From: an uncultured Bacillota bacterium
GTDB lineage: Bacteria; Bacillota; Clostridia; Oscillospirales; Oscillospiraceae
DNA length: 64,000 bases
Assembly (NCBI GenBank): GCA_947426945.1
Contig: CANEFX010000001.1
Coordinates: forward strand, 102,188-166,187
Direction of reading: 5' to 3'
The translations under genes were made by a program, and so were the position numbers. A model generated the notes under the pieces. The model saw only the letters and a list, made by a program, of their open reading frames with translations. It searched no databases and was not told where the DNA came from. Shown one piece after another: positions 24,253 through 32,441 of the stretch (position 1 is its first letter; every line of letters begins with the position of its first letter).

Positions 24253-24311
24253 ACTTTGTAAGCTACCGGCCCAGGCCGGATAAAATAATAAAAGAAATGA
24301 GGTAGTTCCCT

Positions 24312-25880
24312 ATGATTATGAATCCTTCTGCCATCAAAAATGTCGTCCTGGACGGCCACAGCCTGAACCTGGAGAGCTTCGTTGCCGTCGCTCGGTACAG
24401 CGCCGCTGTGGAGCTGGCTCCCTCCGCCATGGAGGCCATGAAGAAGTCCCGGGCCCTGGCCGAGAAGATCGCCGAGGAGGGCCGTGTGGCCTATGGCATC
24501 ACCACCGGCTTCGGCGACTTCCAGAAGGTGGCCGTCCCAGAGGAGATGAGCAACCAGCTGTCCACCAACCTGATCCTTAGCCACTGCACCGGCGCAGGCG
24601 AGCCCTATGCCGAGGAGGTGGTGCGCGGTATGCTCCTGCTCCGGGCCAACGCCCTGTGCGGCGGCGTGTCCGGCGTGCGCCCCCTGCTGGTGGAGATGAT
24701 GATCCAGATGCTCAACGCCGGCGTTCACCCCTGGGTTCCCCAGAAGGGCTCCCTGGGCTCCTCCGGCGACCTGGCCCCCCTGGCCCACATGACCCTGCCC
24801 ATGCTGGGCAAGGGCCAGGCCTTCTACAAGGGCGAGCTCATGTCCGGCGCCGACGCCATGGCCAAGGCCGGCATCGACACTCTGGACACCCTGGTATGCA
24901 AAGAGGGCCTGGGCATGACCAACGGCACCTGCGCCATGACCAGCGTGGGCTCCCTGGCCCTGTACGACACCATCTGTGCCGCCCAGCTGGGCGATGTCAT
25001 CGGTTCCCTGGACTTTGAGGGCCTTACCGGACTGCGCAACGCCTTTGACCCCCGCATCCATCAGGTCCGGGGACAGAAGGGCCAGATGCTGGTGGCCGAG
25101 AACATGCGCAAGCTGCTGGCCGGCTCTGAGATTCTGGACAACTGCCAGAAGGACCGGGTGCAGGACGCCTACGCCCTGCGGTGCATCCCCCAGCTCCACG
25201 GCGCCGTCCGCGACGCCCTGGACTACGTCCGGGAGAAGGTGGAGATCGAGCTCAACGCCGTCACCGACAACCCCCTCATCTTCCTGGAGGACGAGGCGGT
25301 CATCTCCGGCGGCAACTTCCACGGTGAACCTATGGCCATCCCCTTCGACACCCTGGGCATCGCCTGCTCTGAGATCGCCAACGCCTCCGAGCGCCGCACA
25401 GAGCGGATGGTCAACGCCGCTCTGTCCAACGGCCTGACCCCCTTCCTCACCACCAAGCCCGGCGTCAACTCCGGCTTCATGATCGTACAGTATGCAGCCG
25501 CCTCCATGGTGTCTGAGAACAAGGTGCTGGCCCACCCGGCCAGCGTGGACTCCATCCCCTCCTCTGCCAATCAGGAGGACATTGTGTCCATGGGCACCAC
25601 CGCCGGCCGCAAGGCGGGCATGATTGTCCAGAACACCTTCTCCGTGCTGGCCGACGAGCTGCTCACCGCCTGCCAGGCCGTCGATATCCGCCGCCGGCTG
25701 AACACCCACGGCCAGGGCATCGCCCCCGTCCACGAGGCCATCCTCAAGCACGTCCGGGAGAAGGTGGACTTCTACGAGATCGACCGGGAGATCTGGCCCG
25801 ACATCCTGGAGGTGGAGAAGATGATCCGCAGCGGCGAGCTGCTGGATATCGTGAAGGAATACATCCCCGACTTCCATTAA
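24312..25880 (+). CDS. hutH: Histidine ammonia-lyase
   Basis: 522-residue member of the aromatic amino acid ammonia-lyase family that converts histidine to urocanate and ammonia, the entry step of the Hut pathway. The catalytic Tyr loop is AYGITTGFGDF (Y61), and NLILSHCTGAGEPY and the C-terminal NQEDIVSMGTTAGRKA block are typical. The residues that form the MIO prosthetic group read S150-S151-G152 in GSLGSSGDLAPLAHM, where most lyases have Ala-Ser-Gly. ATG 24312 and a second ATG two codons later both fit GAGG. A DapF-like epimerase and a HisR-type regulator follow closely, forming one operon. Confidence 0.93.
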   Translation: MIMNPSAIKNVVLDGHSLNLESFVAVARYSAAVELAPSAMEAMKKSRALAEKIAEEGRVAYGITTGFGDFQKVAVPEEMSNQLSTNLILSHCTGAGEPYAEEVVRGMLLLRANALCGGVSGVRPLLVEMMIQMLNAGVHPWVPQKGSLGSSGDLAPLAHMTLPMLGKGQAFYKGELMSGADAMAKAGIDTLDTLVCKEGLGMTNGTCAMTSVGSLALYDTICAAQLGDVIGSLDFEGLTGLRNAFDPRIHQVRGQKGQMLVAENMRKLLAGSEILDNCQKDRVQDAYALRCIPQLHGAVRDALDYVREKVEIELNAVTDNPLIFLEDEAVISGGNFHGEPMAIPFDTLGIACSEIANASERRTERMVNAALSNGLTPFLTTKPGVNSGFMIVQYAAASMVSENKVLAHPASVDSIPSSANQEDIVSMGTTAGRKAGMIVQNTFSVLADELLTACQAVDIRRRLNTHGQGIAPVHEAILKHVREKVDFYEIDREIWPDILEVEKMIRSGELLDIVKEYIPDFH

Positions 25881-25883
25881 GCC

Positions 25884-26666
25884 GTGAAGCTGAGCGTCCT
25901 GCGGGCCGATCCCGCGGGCAATATCACCCTCTTCGTTCTGGACCCGGTCCCTGTGGGGGACCGGGCCGGAATTGCGGCCCGACTGATGGCCCTGCCCGGC
26001 ACGGACGTGGAACAAGTGGGCTATGTATGTCTGCCCTTCTGCGGAGGTGCCGGCCGGATGGAGATGGCCGGGGGTGAGTTCTGCGGCAACGCCACCCGTG
26101 CCTTCGGAATGCTGACGGCCCGGCGGCTGGGCGGCCTGTCCCAGGTACAGGTGGAGGTCAGCGGCTGTAACAATCCGGTGACGGTAGACGTGGGCCTGAA
26201 CCTGGGTACGGCCCGGGCCCGGATGCCTCTGCCCCGGGCTGTGGGACGTGCTGAGGTGGGCGGCCATATTGGCACTCTGGTGGATCTGGGAGGCATTGCC
26301 CACCTTGTGGTAGAAAACATCCCTCCCAGTCTGGCGTTTTTTGAGCAGGCTGAGCCGCTGTTTTGGGATATTTCCGGCCTGGAGGCCTACGGAGTTGTAT
26401 TTCTGAACAGCGAAAAGGGGACTATGACCCCTCTGGTGAAGGTTCCGTCCGCCGGTACGCTGGTGTGGGAGGGCAGCTGCGGCTCCGGCTCTCTGGCTGC
26501 CGCCGTTGCCCAGAGCCGGAACATTCCGAACAGCCCCTTTGTCCGCGCCTATGTTCAGCCTGCCGGGGTGATAGAGGCCGCGGTCCTCCGCCGGGAGGGC
26601 GAAATTGTATCCGCCCATATCGGCGGCCCGGTTACCCTGGATCCCCCTTGCGAGATAGAGATATAA
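25884..26666 (+). CDS. DapF-fold epimerase, candidate histidine racemase
   Basis: 260-residue protein of the diaminopimelate epimerase fold, which uses two cysteines as acid and base. Both are present: C67 in GGEFCGNATRA and C199 in WEGSCGSGSLAAA. These sequences differ from housekeeping DapF motifs and look more like DapF-like racemases such as the staphylococcal histidine racemase CntK. It starts at a GTG three bases after the hutH stop with no clear ribosome site, so it is probably translated by coupling to hutH. Conversion of D-histidine to L-histidine for HutH is the leading inference; another D-amino acid or a proline-type substrate is possible. Confidence 0.72.
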   Translation: MKLSVLRADPAGNITLFVLDPVPVGDRAGIAARLMALPGTDVEQVGYVCLPFCGGAGRMEMAGGEFCGNATRAFGMLTARRLGGLSQVQVEVSGCNNPVTVDVGLNLGTARARMPLPRAVGRAEVGGHIGTLVDLGGIAHLVVENIPPSLAFFEQAEPLFWDISGLEAYGVVFLNSEKGTMTPLVKVPSAGTLVWEGSCGSGSLAAAVAQSRNIPNSPFVRAYVQPAGVIEAAVLRREGEIVSAHIGGPVTLDPPCEIEI

Positions 26667-26681
26667 GGAGGAGCTTCGGCT

Positions 26682-26984
26682 ATGCCTCGTATCCGTAATG
26701 ACCGCAACGATTCCATCGATCAGCTGTTCCGCGCCATTCTGTCCCTTCAGGATCTGGACGAGTGCTACCGCTTTTTCGGCGACCTGCTTACCGTACAGGA
26801 GCTGTCCGCCTTTGGCCAGCGGCTCCAGGTGGCCCGGATGCTCTCCGAGGGCAAAACCTATGAGACCATCCGCGGGGAGATTGCCACCAGCAGCTCCACT
26901 ATTACCCGGGTGAATACCGAGCTGCGCTACGGCTCCGGGGGCTATCAGATGGTCCTGGACCGGCTGCGGGACACAACAGAATAA
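26682..26984 (+). CDS. YerC/HisR-type TrpR-like repressor
   Basis: 100-residue helical protein of the TrpR-like YerC/YecD family. The pattern LFRAILSLQDLDECYRFFGD, LTVQELSAFGQRLQVARML and then the helix-turn-helix with TIRGEIATSSSTITRVN is characteristic. Members of this family have been predicted by regulon reconstruction to control histidine biosynthesis and transport genes with histidine as ligand (HisR). It lies 15 bases after the racemase candidate with AGGAGG upstream. Placement behind hutH fits a histidine sensor. Confidence 0.88.
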   Translation: MPRIRNDRNDSIDQLFRAILSLQDLDECYRFFGDLLTVQELSAFGQRLQVARMLSEGKTYETIRGEIATSSSTITRVNTELRYGSGGYQMVLDRLRDTTE

Positions 26985-26989
26985 AGTGT

Positions 26990-27026
26990 ACCGCCCGGAG
27001 CTTCACGGCTCCGGGCGGTTTCATGT
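26990..27026. terminator. Terminator after the hutH operon
   Basis: ACCGCCCGGAGC (26990-27001) pairs with GCTCCGGGCGGT (27008-27019), followed by TTCATGTTTTAT. It separates the convergent hutH operon and the gene at 27028. Confidence 0.85.
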
Positions 27027-27027
27027 T

Positions 27028-28092
27028 TTATAAATAGACGCGCAGGCAGTCCGGGTGGTAAAGCAGTTCATCCAGAGTGCAGGGCTGGCCATCCTTCGAC
27101 GCGAATCCCAGTCCACTTGGCCAGACAGTCGCATAGCTGTAAAGACCCGGCTTGCTGCCGGGATGCAGCTCTATATGGTCGTTTAGAACGATGCTCCCGT
27201 CTACGACCTCGATTTCCGCATTGCCCTCTAAGGAATACTCCGTCCAGGTTCCGTTTTCCAGATATTGCTCAAATGTGTCCCAGCCCTGCTCGTCCTGTTC
27301 CAGTGTGTTAGAAAACATTCCGGTTAGACTCCGCTCTAAATGGAACTGCTCTGGCGTGTCGTTTCTCATGTTGTTATACTGCCGGTACTCTCCCTGTCCC
27401 AGGAAAATGTAATAGTCGTCAGATTGAGAAAGCTCACCCATATAAATATTGGAAAAGGGGGTATCTGCTCCAAAACTCAGGCCGCCGGAATAACCTATCC
27501 CCCAGGTCCCCTCCCGGCGCTGGCTGCCGCGCTGAAAATAGGTAATCATCGTATGGTACGACAGCTGGTAAGGCGTGGTAACGGGATCCCCCTGAAATAT
27601 CCTGTAAAAGAAGTTTAAAGCCGGGACGCCGCCTGGTTCCGGCGTCATGGCAGAACCGTCGTAATAGACCTCGTCGGGCAGATTCTCCTGGCGCAGTGCC
27701 TGACGATAGGGCTCCATACACTCGGTCCAGAATTCTCCCGCCATAGGGGAGGTTGCCAGCTGGCATATTGTCAAGTCGTCCTCTGCCCCGCAGGCCTCTA
27801 TAATATCGTCCAGATAGGCCCGGTACTCGGCGGTAAAGTTCTCCGGCTGGGGAAACTCCGCGGCCGCAGGGGCGGGAGCGGGGATACTCAGGGCAACCGT
27901 GACCGTCACTGCCGCGGCGGCGGCAAACACCAGCCCGGGGACCCGCCGCCGCTTTTTGGGCGGGACGGCCATGCCTGCCGGTTGCCCGAACTCCCGGTCG
28001 GAGCGGTTATGCTCCCGTCCCGGCGGGGCGAATTCGGGGACGGGCGGGCTGAACTCCTCTCCGGGGGAGGAAAATTCCCTGTCAATTATCAT
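27028..28092 (-). CDS. Hypothetical single-pass membrane-anchored protein
   Basis: 354 residues. Residues 1-50 are polar with repeated REFxxPxxEF-like pieces, then a KKRRR stop-transfer cluster and one hydrophobic helix at about 51-75 (VPGLVFAAAAAVTVTVALSI). The rest is predicted outside the membrane and has no cysteine-rich or catalytic motif that I recognise; it is rich in aromatic and acidic residues. The product starts four bases after the MscS gene stop, so the two are cotranscribed. No function can be assigned. Confidence 0.7.
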   Translation of the reverse strand: MIIDREFSSPGEEFSPPVPEFAPPGREHNRSDREFGQPAGMAVPPKKRRRVPGLVFAAAAAVTVTVALSIPAPAPAAAEFPQPENFTAEYRAYLDDIIEACGAEDDLTICQLATSPMAGEFWTECMEPYRQALRQENLPDEVYYDGSAMTPEPGGVPALNFFYRIFQGDPVTTPYQLSYHTMITYFQRGSQRREGTWGIGYSGGLSFGADTPFSNIYMGELSQSDDYYIFLGQGEYRQYNNMRNDTPEQFHLERSLTGMFSNTLEQDEQGWDTFEQYLENGTWTEYSLEGNAEIEVVDGSIVLNDHIELHPGSKPGLYSYATVWPSGLGFASKDGQPCTLDELLYHPDCLRVYL

Positions 28093-28096
28093 GCGG

Positions 28097-28987
28097 TTAC
28101 TCCTCGACCACCTTCAGCTCGGCCACGGGGTTGGGGATACCCACTTCCTCGAAGGCCAGCAGCAGCGTGCGGTTCAGCACCCGCTGGGCGGAGTAGATAT
28201 TTTGCTCGGCCACCTTGGCGGAGATGCGCAGGATTACCGCGTCGTTGGCGTTATCCATGGATTGGACGCCCAGATATCGGGGGGCCTCCTGGAAAAGATC
28301 GGGCCGCTCCTGGTGCAGGGCGGGCAGGACTTCCGCCAGCTTCGCTTCTGCCCGGAGCAGATAGCCCTGATAGGGAATGCCAATATCGCACACGGCGAAG
28401 GAGCTGTCGTTAGAGCGGTTGATCAGGCTGCGGATGTCGGAGTTGTTGATGATCTTCACATTGCCGCCGGTGTCGGTAATGCTGGTGGTGCGGATGCCGA
28501 TCTGTGTGACTGTTCCCCGAAAGTCGTCCACCACGATAATGTCGCCCACCTCGTACTGGTGCTCAAAGAGCATGAAGGTGCCGGTAACCACGTCGGCAAT
28601 CAGGCTCTCCGCGCCAAAGCCGATGATCAGGGCCATCACCCCGGCGGCGGCCAGAAGGGCCTTTACGTCCACGCCCAGGATGCTCAGGCCCCACAGCAGC
28701 CCGATCAGCATCACCAGGTAGCGCAGGGCGCTGCCTGCCAGGGTGCGGATGGTGCGGCCGTGTCCGGTGGCCGGGGCCCAGCGGTCCAGCAGCAGCTGGA
28801 TCAGGCTGGAGGCCAGCGCCAGTCCGGCAATCAGCATGACCAGCCGGGAACCGGTTCCCCAGAGCATCCGGAGGGCTTCGGGAGATTCCGGCAACGCTTT
28901 GGACACAGGAGTAGATAGGATCAATACCGCCGCCAGCACTGCGGCAGATACAAAAAATTTTGCGAGTGGCGAACGACGCTGTTTCAT
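28097..28987 (-). CDS. MscS-family mechanosensitive channel
   Basis: 296 residues with three or four N-terminal membrane helices. The pore-lining TM3 is recognisable as LLAAAGVMALIIGFGAESLIADV, and the beta domain follows as GTFMLFEHQYEVGDIIVVDDFRGTVTQIGIRTTSI. This small-conductance channel releases solutes on osmotic downshock. It is the first gene of a pair with the hypothetical protein at 27028. The gap to the SPFH gene contains a terminator for that upstream operon. Confidence 0.92.
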   Translation of the reverse strand: MKQRRSPLAKFFVSAAVLAAVLILSTPVSKALPESPEALRMLWGTGSRLVMLIAGLALASSLIQLLLDRWAPATGHGRTIRTLAGSALRYLVMLIGLLWGLSILGVDVKALLAAAGVMALIIGFGAESLIADVVTGTFMLFEHQYEVGDIIVVDDFRGTVTQIGIRTTSITDTGGNVKIINNSDIRSLINRSNDSSFAVCDIGIPYQGYLLRAEAKLAEVLPALHQERPDLFQEAPRYLGVQSMDNANDAVILRISAKVAEQNIYSAQRVLNRTLLLAFEEVGIPNPVAELKVVEE

Positions 28988-29074
28988 TATATATCATCTC
29001 TCTTGCAATCGAATTTTGCCGATACTATATAAAAATTTTACCATATCCCTCCGGAGGAAATCAAGGGTGGCTGC

Positions 29075-29110
29075 AAAAAAATACCCCGACTGTTTTTCGC
29101 AGGCGGGGCA
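29075..29110 (-). terminator. Terminator after the SPFH gene
   Basis: TGCCCCG (29104-29110 read on minus) pairs with CGGGGTA (29082-29088), followed by a seven-U tract at 29075-29081. It ends the NfeD-SPFH operon. Confidence 0.8.
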
Positions 29111-29121
29111 GTGTTTGACGC

Positions 29122-30105
29122 TTACTGCTTGGGAACCGTTTTGGTGACGGTGGCCTTGGGGTCCTCCGTGTCAAAGACAGTCTTGGCGGCGGCGGCCAGC
29201 CCGGCGATGCCCTGGAGCTCGGAGGGGATAATGATCTTGGTGGCCTTGCCGTTCGCGATGGTCTGGAAAGCCTCCAGGGCCTTGATGGTGAGTACGCCCT
29301 GGCCGGGGTTGGCCTGGTTGATGAGACGGATAGCATCGGCAGTGGCCTGCTGCACCTTCAAAATGGCCTCAGCCTCAGCCTCAGCCTCCAGAATTTTGGC
29401 CTGCTTGGCGCCCTCGGCCTGGAGAATGGCCGCCTGCTTGGCTGCGTCGGCCCGAAGGATTTCGGACTGCTTTTCACCTTCGGCCACCAGAATCTGAGAC
29501 TGCTTCTGTCCCTCGGCCTGGAGGATGGCCTCTCGACGCTCCCGCTCGGCCCGCATCTGCTTCTCCATGGATTCCTGAATGTCCCGGGGCGGCATAATGT
29601 TTTTCAGCTCAACCCGGTTGACCTTGATGCCCCAGGGGTCGGTGGCCTCGTCCAGCAGGGCCCGCATTTTGGCGTTAATGTGGTCCCGGCTGGTGAGAGT
29701 CTGGTCCAGCTCCAGGTCGCCGATAATGTTGCGCAGGGTGGTGGCGGTAAGGTTCTCAATGGCGGACATGGGGTTTTCGATGCCGTAGGTATACAGTTTG
29801 GGGTCGGTAATCTGGAAGTAGACCACCGAGTCGATCTGCATGGTTACATTGTCCTTAGTGATGACAGGCTGAGGAGCGAAGTCCACCACCTGCTCCTTCA
29901 GAGAGACGTTCTTTGCCACCCGGTCGATGAAGGGGACCTTAAATTTCAGACCCTCGTTCCACACGGCGTAAAATACGCCCAGCCGGGTAACAACGTAAGC
30001 CCGGGACTGGGGCACGATTTTTACGCAGGAGCCAAAGATAATCAGCAGCACAATGACAAGGCCGACAACAGGCAGAACAATTTTTAAAATTTCCATAGGA
30101 CCCAT
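29122..30105 (-). CDS. SPFH/Band 7 (stomatin-like) membrane protein
   Basis: 327 residues. One N-terminal membrane helix (7-28) is followed by the SPFH domain (about 30-185), with ENLTATTLRNIIGDLELDQTL and the PRDIQESMEKQMRAERERRE helix start. Residues 194-248 form five near-identical 11-residue repeats based on ILxAEGxKQ, predicted to be a long right-handed coiled coil. A C-terminal hydrophobic stretch follows. The NfeD gene lies upstream with a 34-base gap. Such pairs organise membrane microdomains and oligomerise. The name QmcA or stomatin-like is apt; the exact role is unknown. Confidence 0.92.
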   Translation of the reverse strand: MGPMEILKIVLPVVGLVIVLLIIFGSCVKIVPQSRAYVVTRLGVFYAVWNEGLKFKVPFIDRVAKNVSLKEQVVDFAPQPVITKDNVTMQIDSVVYFQITDPKLYTYGIENPMSAIENLTATTLRNIIGDLELDQTLTSRDHINAKMRALLDEATDPWGIKVNRVELKNIMPPRDIQESMEKQMRAERERREAILQAEGQKQSQILVAEGEKQSEILRADAAKQAAILQAEGAKQAKILEAEAEAEAILKVQQATADAIRLINQANPGQGVLTIKALEAFQTIANGKATKIIIPSELQGIAGLAAAAKTVFDTEDPKATVTKTVPKQ

Positions 30106-30139
30106 GATAAGCTCTCCTTTTCTGATACAAATATTTTTG

Positions 30140-30568
30140 TCACAGGGTTTCTACAAACAGCTTTACGCCCTCGATACGCCGGACCTTTACCTGGGTTCCG
30201 GCGGGGATGACCACGCCCAACTCGCTGCGGGCGGTCCAAACCTGTCCCAAAACGCTGACCTGACCGGTGCCAGCCTCATTGTCCACGGGCTGGGTGACCA
30301 GGGCGGTCTGGTCTACCACGCGGTCGGCGTTGGTGGGGGAGCGCCGGGGCCGAATGTGCCGCGCTGCCGCCGGGCGAATCAGCGCCAGAGCCAGGGCGGA
30401 TACCACCGCGAACACGATAAGCTGTAGCCAGAAATGTCCGCCCAGCAGAGCCGCCAGGAACGCGCCCAGGGCTCCCGCGGCAAACCAGATACAGACCAGG
30501 CCTACTGTGGCCGCTTCGCCTGCGCAAAGGGCGATTAAAAGAGCCAGCCAAAAAACCTTAAATCCCAC
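30140..30568 (-). CDS. NfeD-family membrane protein
   Basis: 142 residues: three or so membrane helices in residues 1-75 and a C-terminal OB-fold domain (about 80-142) with the typical GQVSVLGQVWTARSE and GTQVKVRRIEGVKLFVE blocks. It is the short NfeD1b form lacking the ClpP-like protease domain. It pairs with the downstream SPFH protein in one operon, as usual; NfeD OB domains are thought to bind the SPFH partner. Confidence 0.92.
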   Translation of the reverse strand: MGFKVFWLALLIALCAGEAATVGLVCIWFAAGALGAFLAALLGGHFWLQLIVFAVVSALALALIRPAAARHIRPRRSPTNADRVVDQTALVTQPVDNEAGTGQVSVLGQVWTARSELGVVIPAGTQVKVRRIEGVKLFVETL

Positions 30569-30700
30569 GACGATTCCTCCTTTCGGGTCAATGGGTATAC
30601 TGGAACATTTCTATCATATCATACTGTCGTGGAAAATACCACTGTTTCCAAAAAAATTTTAACAGATTTTAATAAATCGGCTGATGGAAACTGCTGCCGA

Positions 30701-31687
30701 TTATGGCAATTCCTCCAACGCCGCGGCCAGTTTCCGGCGGTAGGCACCCACCGCCTCTTTGGGCCCTGCGAGGGTGACGCTGCCGTCCAGCCCCATCAGC
30801 CAGCCGAAGAACTGGGGGCTTATCACCACGGGCAGTGTGACGGTAAAACGGTCCTCTCCGTCTGGAACCAGGATTACGTCCTGACCGAACCGGTCCCACA
30901 CCAGATGGGCCTTGTCCCGCCGGCCCCGGAGGGTGACCTTCATCTCTGGGCCGCTGTACATGCCAAAGTGCTTCTGACCGTACTCGGCCAGCTGGAAATT
31001 GGGGTACTGCTCCGTCCCCTCCCGCGCCAGACAGGCGACCACAATTTCGGTCATCTTGTCCACCCGGTAATGGCGCATCTCCCGGTGGGTGTGGTGGAAG
31101 GCCACCAGGTAGTAATTCTCGCTGTTCCAGATCAGGCCGTAGGGGGAGACCACGTACCGCTTCCCCTCCTGCCGGAACACCTTTTTCCGGGCAATGTCGT
31201 AGTCAAAGTATTTGAAGGTAATGGCTTTCCGCCCGGCGATGGCGGTATGAAGCTTATCCACATTGTAGTAAATGCTCTCATTCATCACCTTGATGCGGCC
31301 TGAGACATACACCTGCCGCTGGAGCTGGCCCGCCTGATGGGTGCTGGCCAGCCCCTCCAGCTTGCGGATGAGGACGTCGCTTTTCTTCTGGGTGAGGAAG
31401 CGGGAAGACTGGACCGCATCCATGAGCAGTTTCACCTCGGGCAGCTCAAAATCCCGCTCCCCTACGAACCAGCCCGGAGATTTGCCCTTGCGGCACTGGA
31501 CGTCAAGACCGAACTGGCGCAGAGCCTCCAGGTCGTCATAGACGCTTTTGCGCTCGGCCCTGATGTTCTGCCGGGCCAGCCCCTCAATAATCTGGGCCAC
31601 AGTGAGGGGGTGGTCCTCGTCGGTCTGCTGCAGGAGCATGCGGCACAGGTGGAGCAGCTTGGTCTTTTGATTGGAGCTTTTTGACAT
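30701..31687 (-). CDS. WYL-domain transcriptional regulator
   Basis: 328 residues. The N-terminal winged helix-turn-helix (about 8-65) includes LTVAQIIEGLARQNIRAERKSVYDDLEAL. The WYL domain occupies about 140-230, where GLIWNSENYYLVAFHHTH is the diagnostic piece, and a WCX-type C-terminal extension follows. These regulators sense nucleotides, nucleic-acid ends or other ligands, frequently in stress or defence control. No defence gene is adjacent, so this is probably a general regulator. Confidence 0.9.
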   Translation of the reverse strand: MSKSSNQKTKLLHLCRMLLQQTDEDHPLTVAQIIEGLARQNIRAERKSVYDDLEALRQFGLDVQCRKGKSPGWFVGERDFELPEVKLLMDAVQSSRFLTQKKSDVLIRKLEGLASTHQAGQLQRQVYVSGRIKVMNESIYYNVDKLHTAIAGRKAITFKYFDYDIARKKVFRQEGKRYVVSPYGLIWNSENYYLVAFHHTHREMRHYRVDKMTEIVVACLAREGTEQYPNFQLAEYGQKHFGMYSGPEMKVTLRGRRDKAHLVWDRFGQDVILVPDGEDRFTVTLPVVISPQFFGWLMGLDGSVTLAGPKEAVGAYRRKLAAALEELP

Positions 31688-31787
31688 TGACGATATCCTC
31701 CTTTCCGGGTTTCAGGCCCCAGTATAGCGGAGGCGGTGTCCGTAAAACCGGACTTTTTATGTTCTGCACTCCGTAGGGGGCGGCCTC

Positions 31788-32120
31788 CTATGTCCACTTC
31801 TCCCAAACCTCAGGGCAGTATCCCACGGTGGCATGCTTTCCATTGCGGACCACGGGGGTGCGCAGAAGGGAGGGAACTTCAAAGAGCTTCTCCAGTTTGG
31901 CCTGGTCAGAGGCCAGATAGGATACCAGAATCGCGTCCGGGTGTTTCGGGTCCACCATGGCCTCCAGTCCCACCGCGTTTTTCACGCTGGTCAGCTCTCC
32001 CAGGCTCATTCCCTGCTTTTTCAGGTTCACCGCCTGAAATTTGACCTGCCGTTCCTTAAACCACCGCTCTGCTTTTTTTGTGTCGAAGCACTTGCTTTTT
32101 CCAAAAATCTGAATATTCAT
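31788..32120 (-). CDS. ArsC/Spx-family thioredoxin-fold protein
   Basis: 110 residues of the arsenate reductase-like family: an MNIQIFGKSKCFDTKKAERWF start with a single redox cysteine (C10) and no CxxC partner, and the R/TP block VPSLLRTPVVRNG near residue 90. True Spx has CxxC and binds RNA polymerase; this looks more like the YffB/Spx-related group. The ATG at 32120 overlaps the stop of the upstream DUF1653 gene as ATGA. The role is unknown; a glutathione- or thiol-linked reductase is possible. Confidence 0.85.
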   Translation of the reverse strand: MNIQIFGKSKCFDTKKAERWFKERQVKFQAVNLKKQGMSLGELTSVKNAVGLEAMVDPKHPDAILVSYLASDQAKLEKLFEVPSLLRTPVVRNGKHATVGYCPEVWEKWT

Positions 32121-32335
32121 GTCTCGTCTCCTGTGTAAATAAATCTGGGCCCGGAGTATTCTTCCCGTTCCACCTGCTCGGTCCACATGGCGGCGGGGCG
32201 GACCCACAGGCCGCCCTCTCCGTACAACGCCCGGTAGACCACCATGGGTTCCAGAGTCTCCGAGTGGGAGGCCACCCCGATAACCTCATATTCCTTCCCC
32301 TTGAAGTGGCGGTATCTGCCCGATTTGATGTTCAT
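32117..32335 (-). CDS. DUF1653 domain protein
   Basis: 72 residues forming one DUF1653 domain. The pattern GRYRHFKGKEYEVIGVASHSE, then VVYRALYGEGGLWVRPAAMW is the family signature. These small proteins are widespread and uncharacterised. The gene has a good promoter just upstream and overlaps the next gene by four bases, so the two are translationally coupled. Confidence 0.9.
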   Translation of the reverse strand: MNIKSGRYRHFKGKEYEVIGVASHSETLEPMVVYRALYGEGGLWVRPAAMWTEQVEREEYSGPRFIYTGDET

Positions 32336-32360
32336 AACAAGGCCCCCTCATTTTTTCGCC

Positions 32361-32389
32361 ATTATACCATATATTGTTTTTGGGGACAA
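32361..32389 (-). promoter_or_regulatory. Promoter of the DUF1653 gene
   Basis: On the minus strand TTGTCC (32389-32384), 17-base spacer, TATAAT (32366-32361), 26 bases before the ATG. Confidence 0.7.
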
Positions 32390-32441
32390 GGTTGAAACAC
32401 CGCAATACAAGCCATACTATCCGTACCTGACTAACGGAAGG

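Noticed and set aside
23637..26618. A 993-codon open frame antisense to hutH and the epimerase gene
   Set aside because: It is low-complexity, rich in G, H, Q and L, has no domain, and mirrors the GC-rich third-position bias of the plus-strand genes.
25884..26666. Ordinary diaminopimelate epimerase (dapF)
   Set aside because: Cysteine motifs are atypical and no lysine or cell-wall genes are near, whereas hutH and a HisR-like gene flank it.
31788..32120. Calling this gene arsC or spx by name
   Set aside because: A single cysteine without the Spx CxxC and no ars neighbours; the family name is safer.
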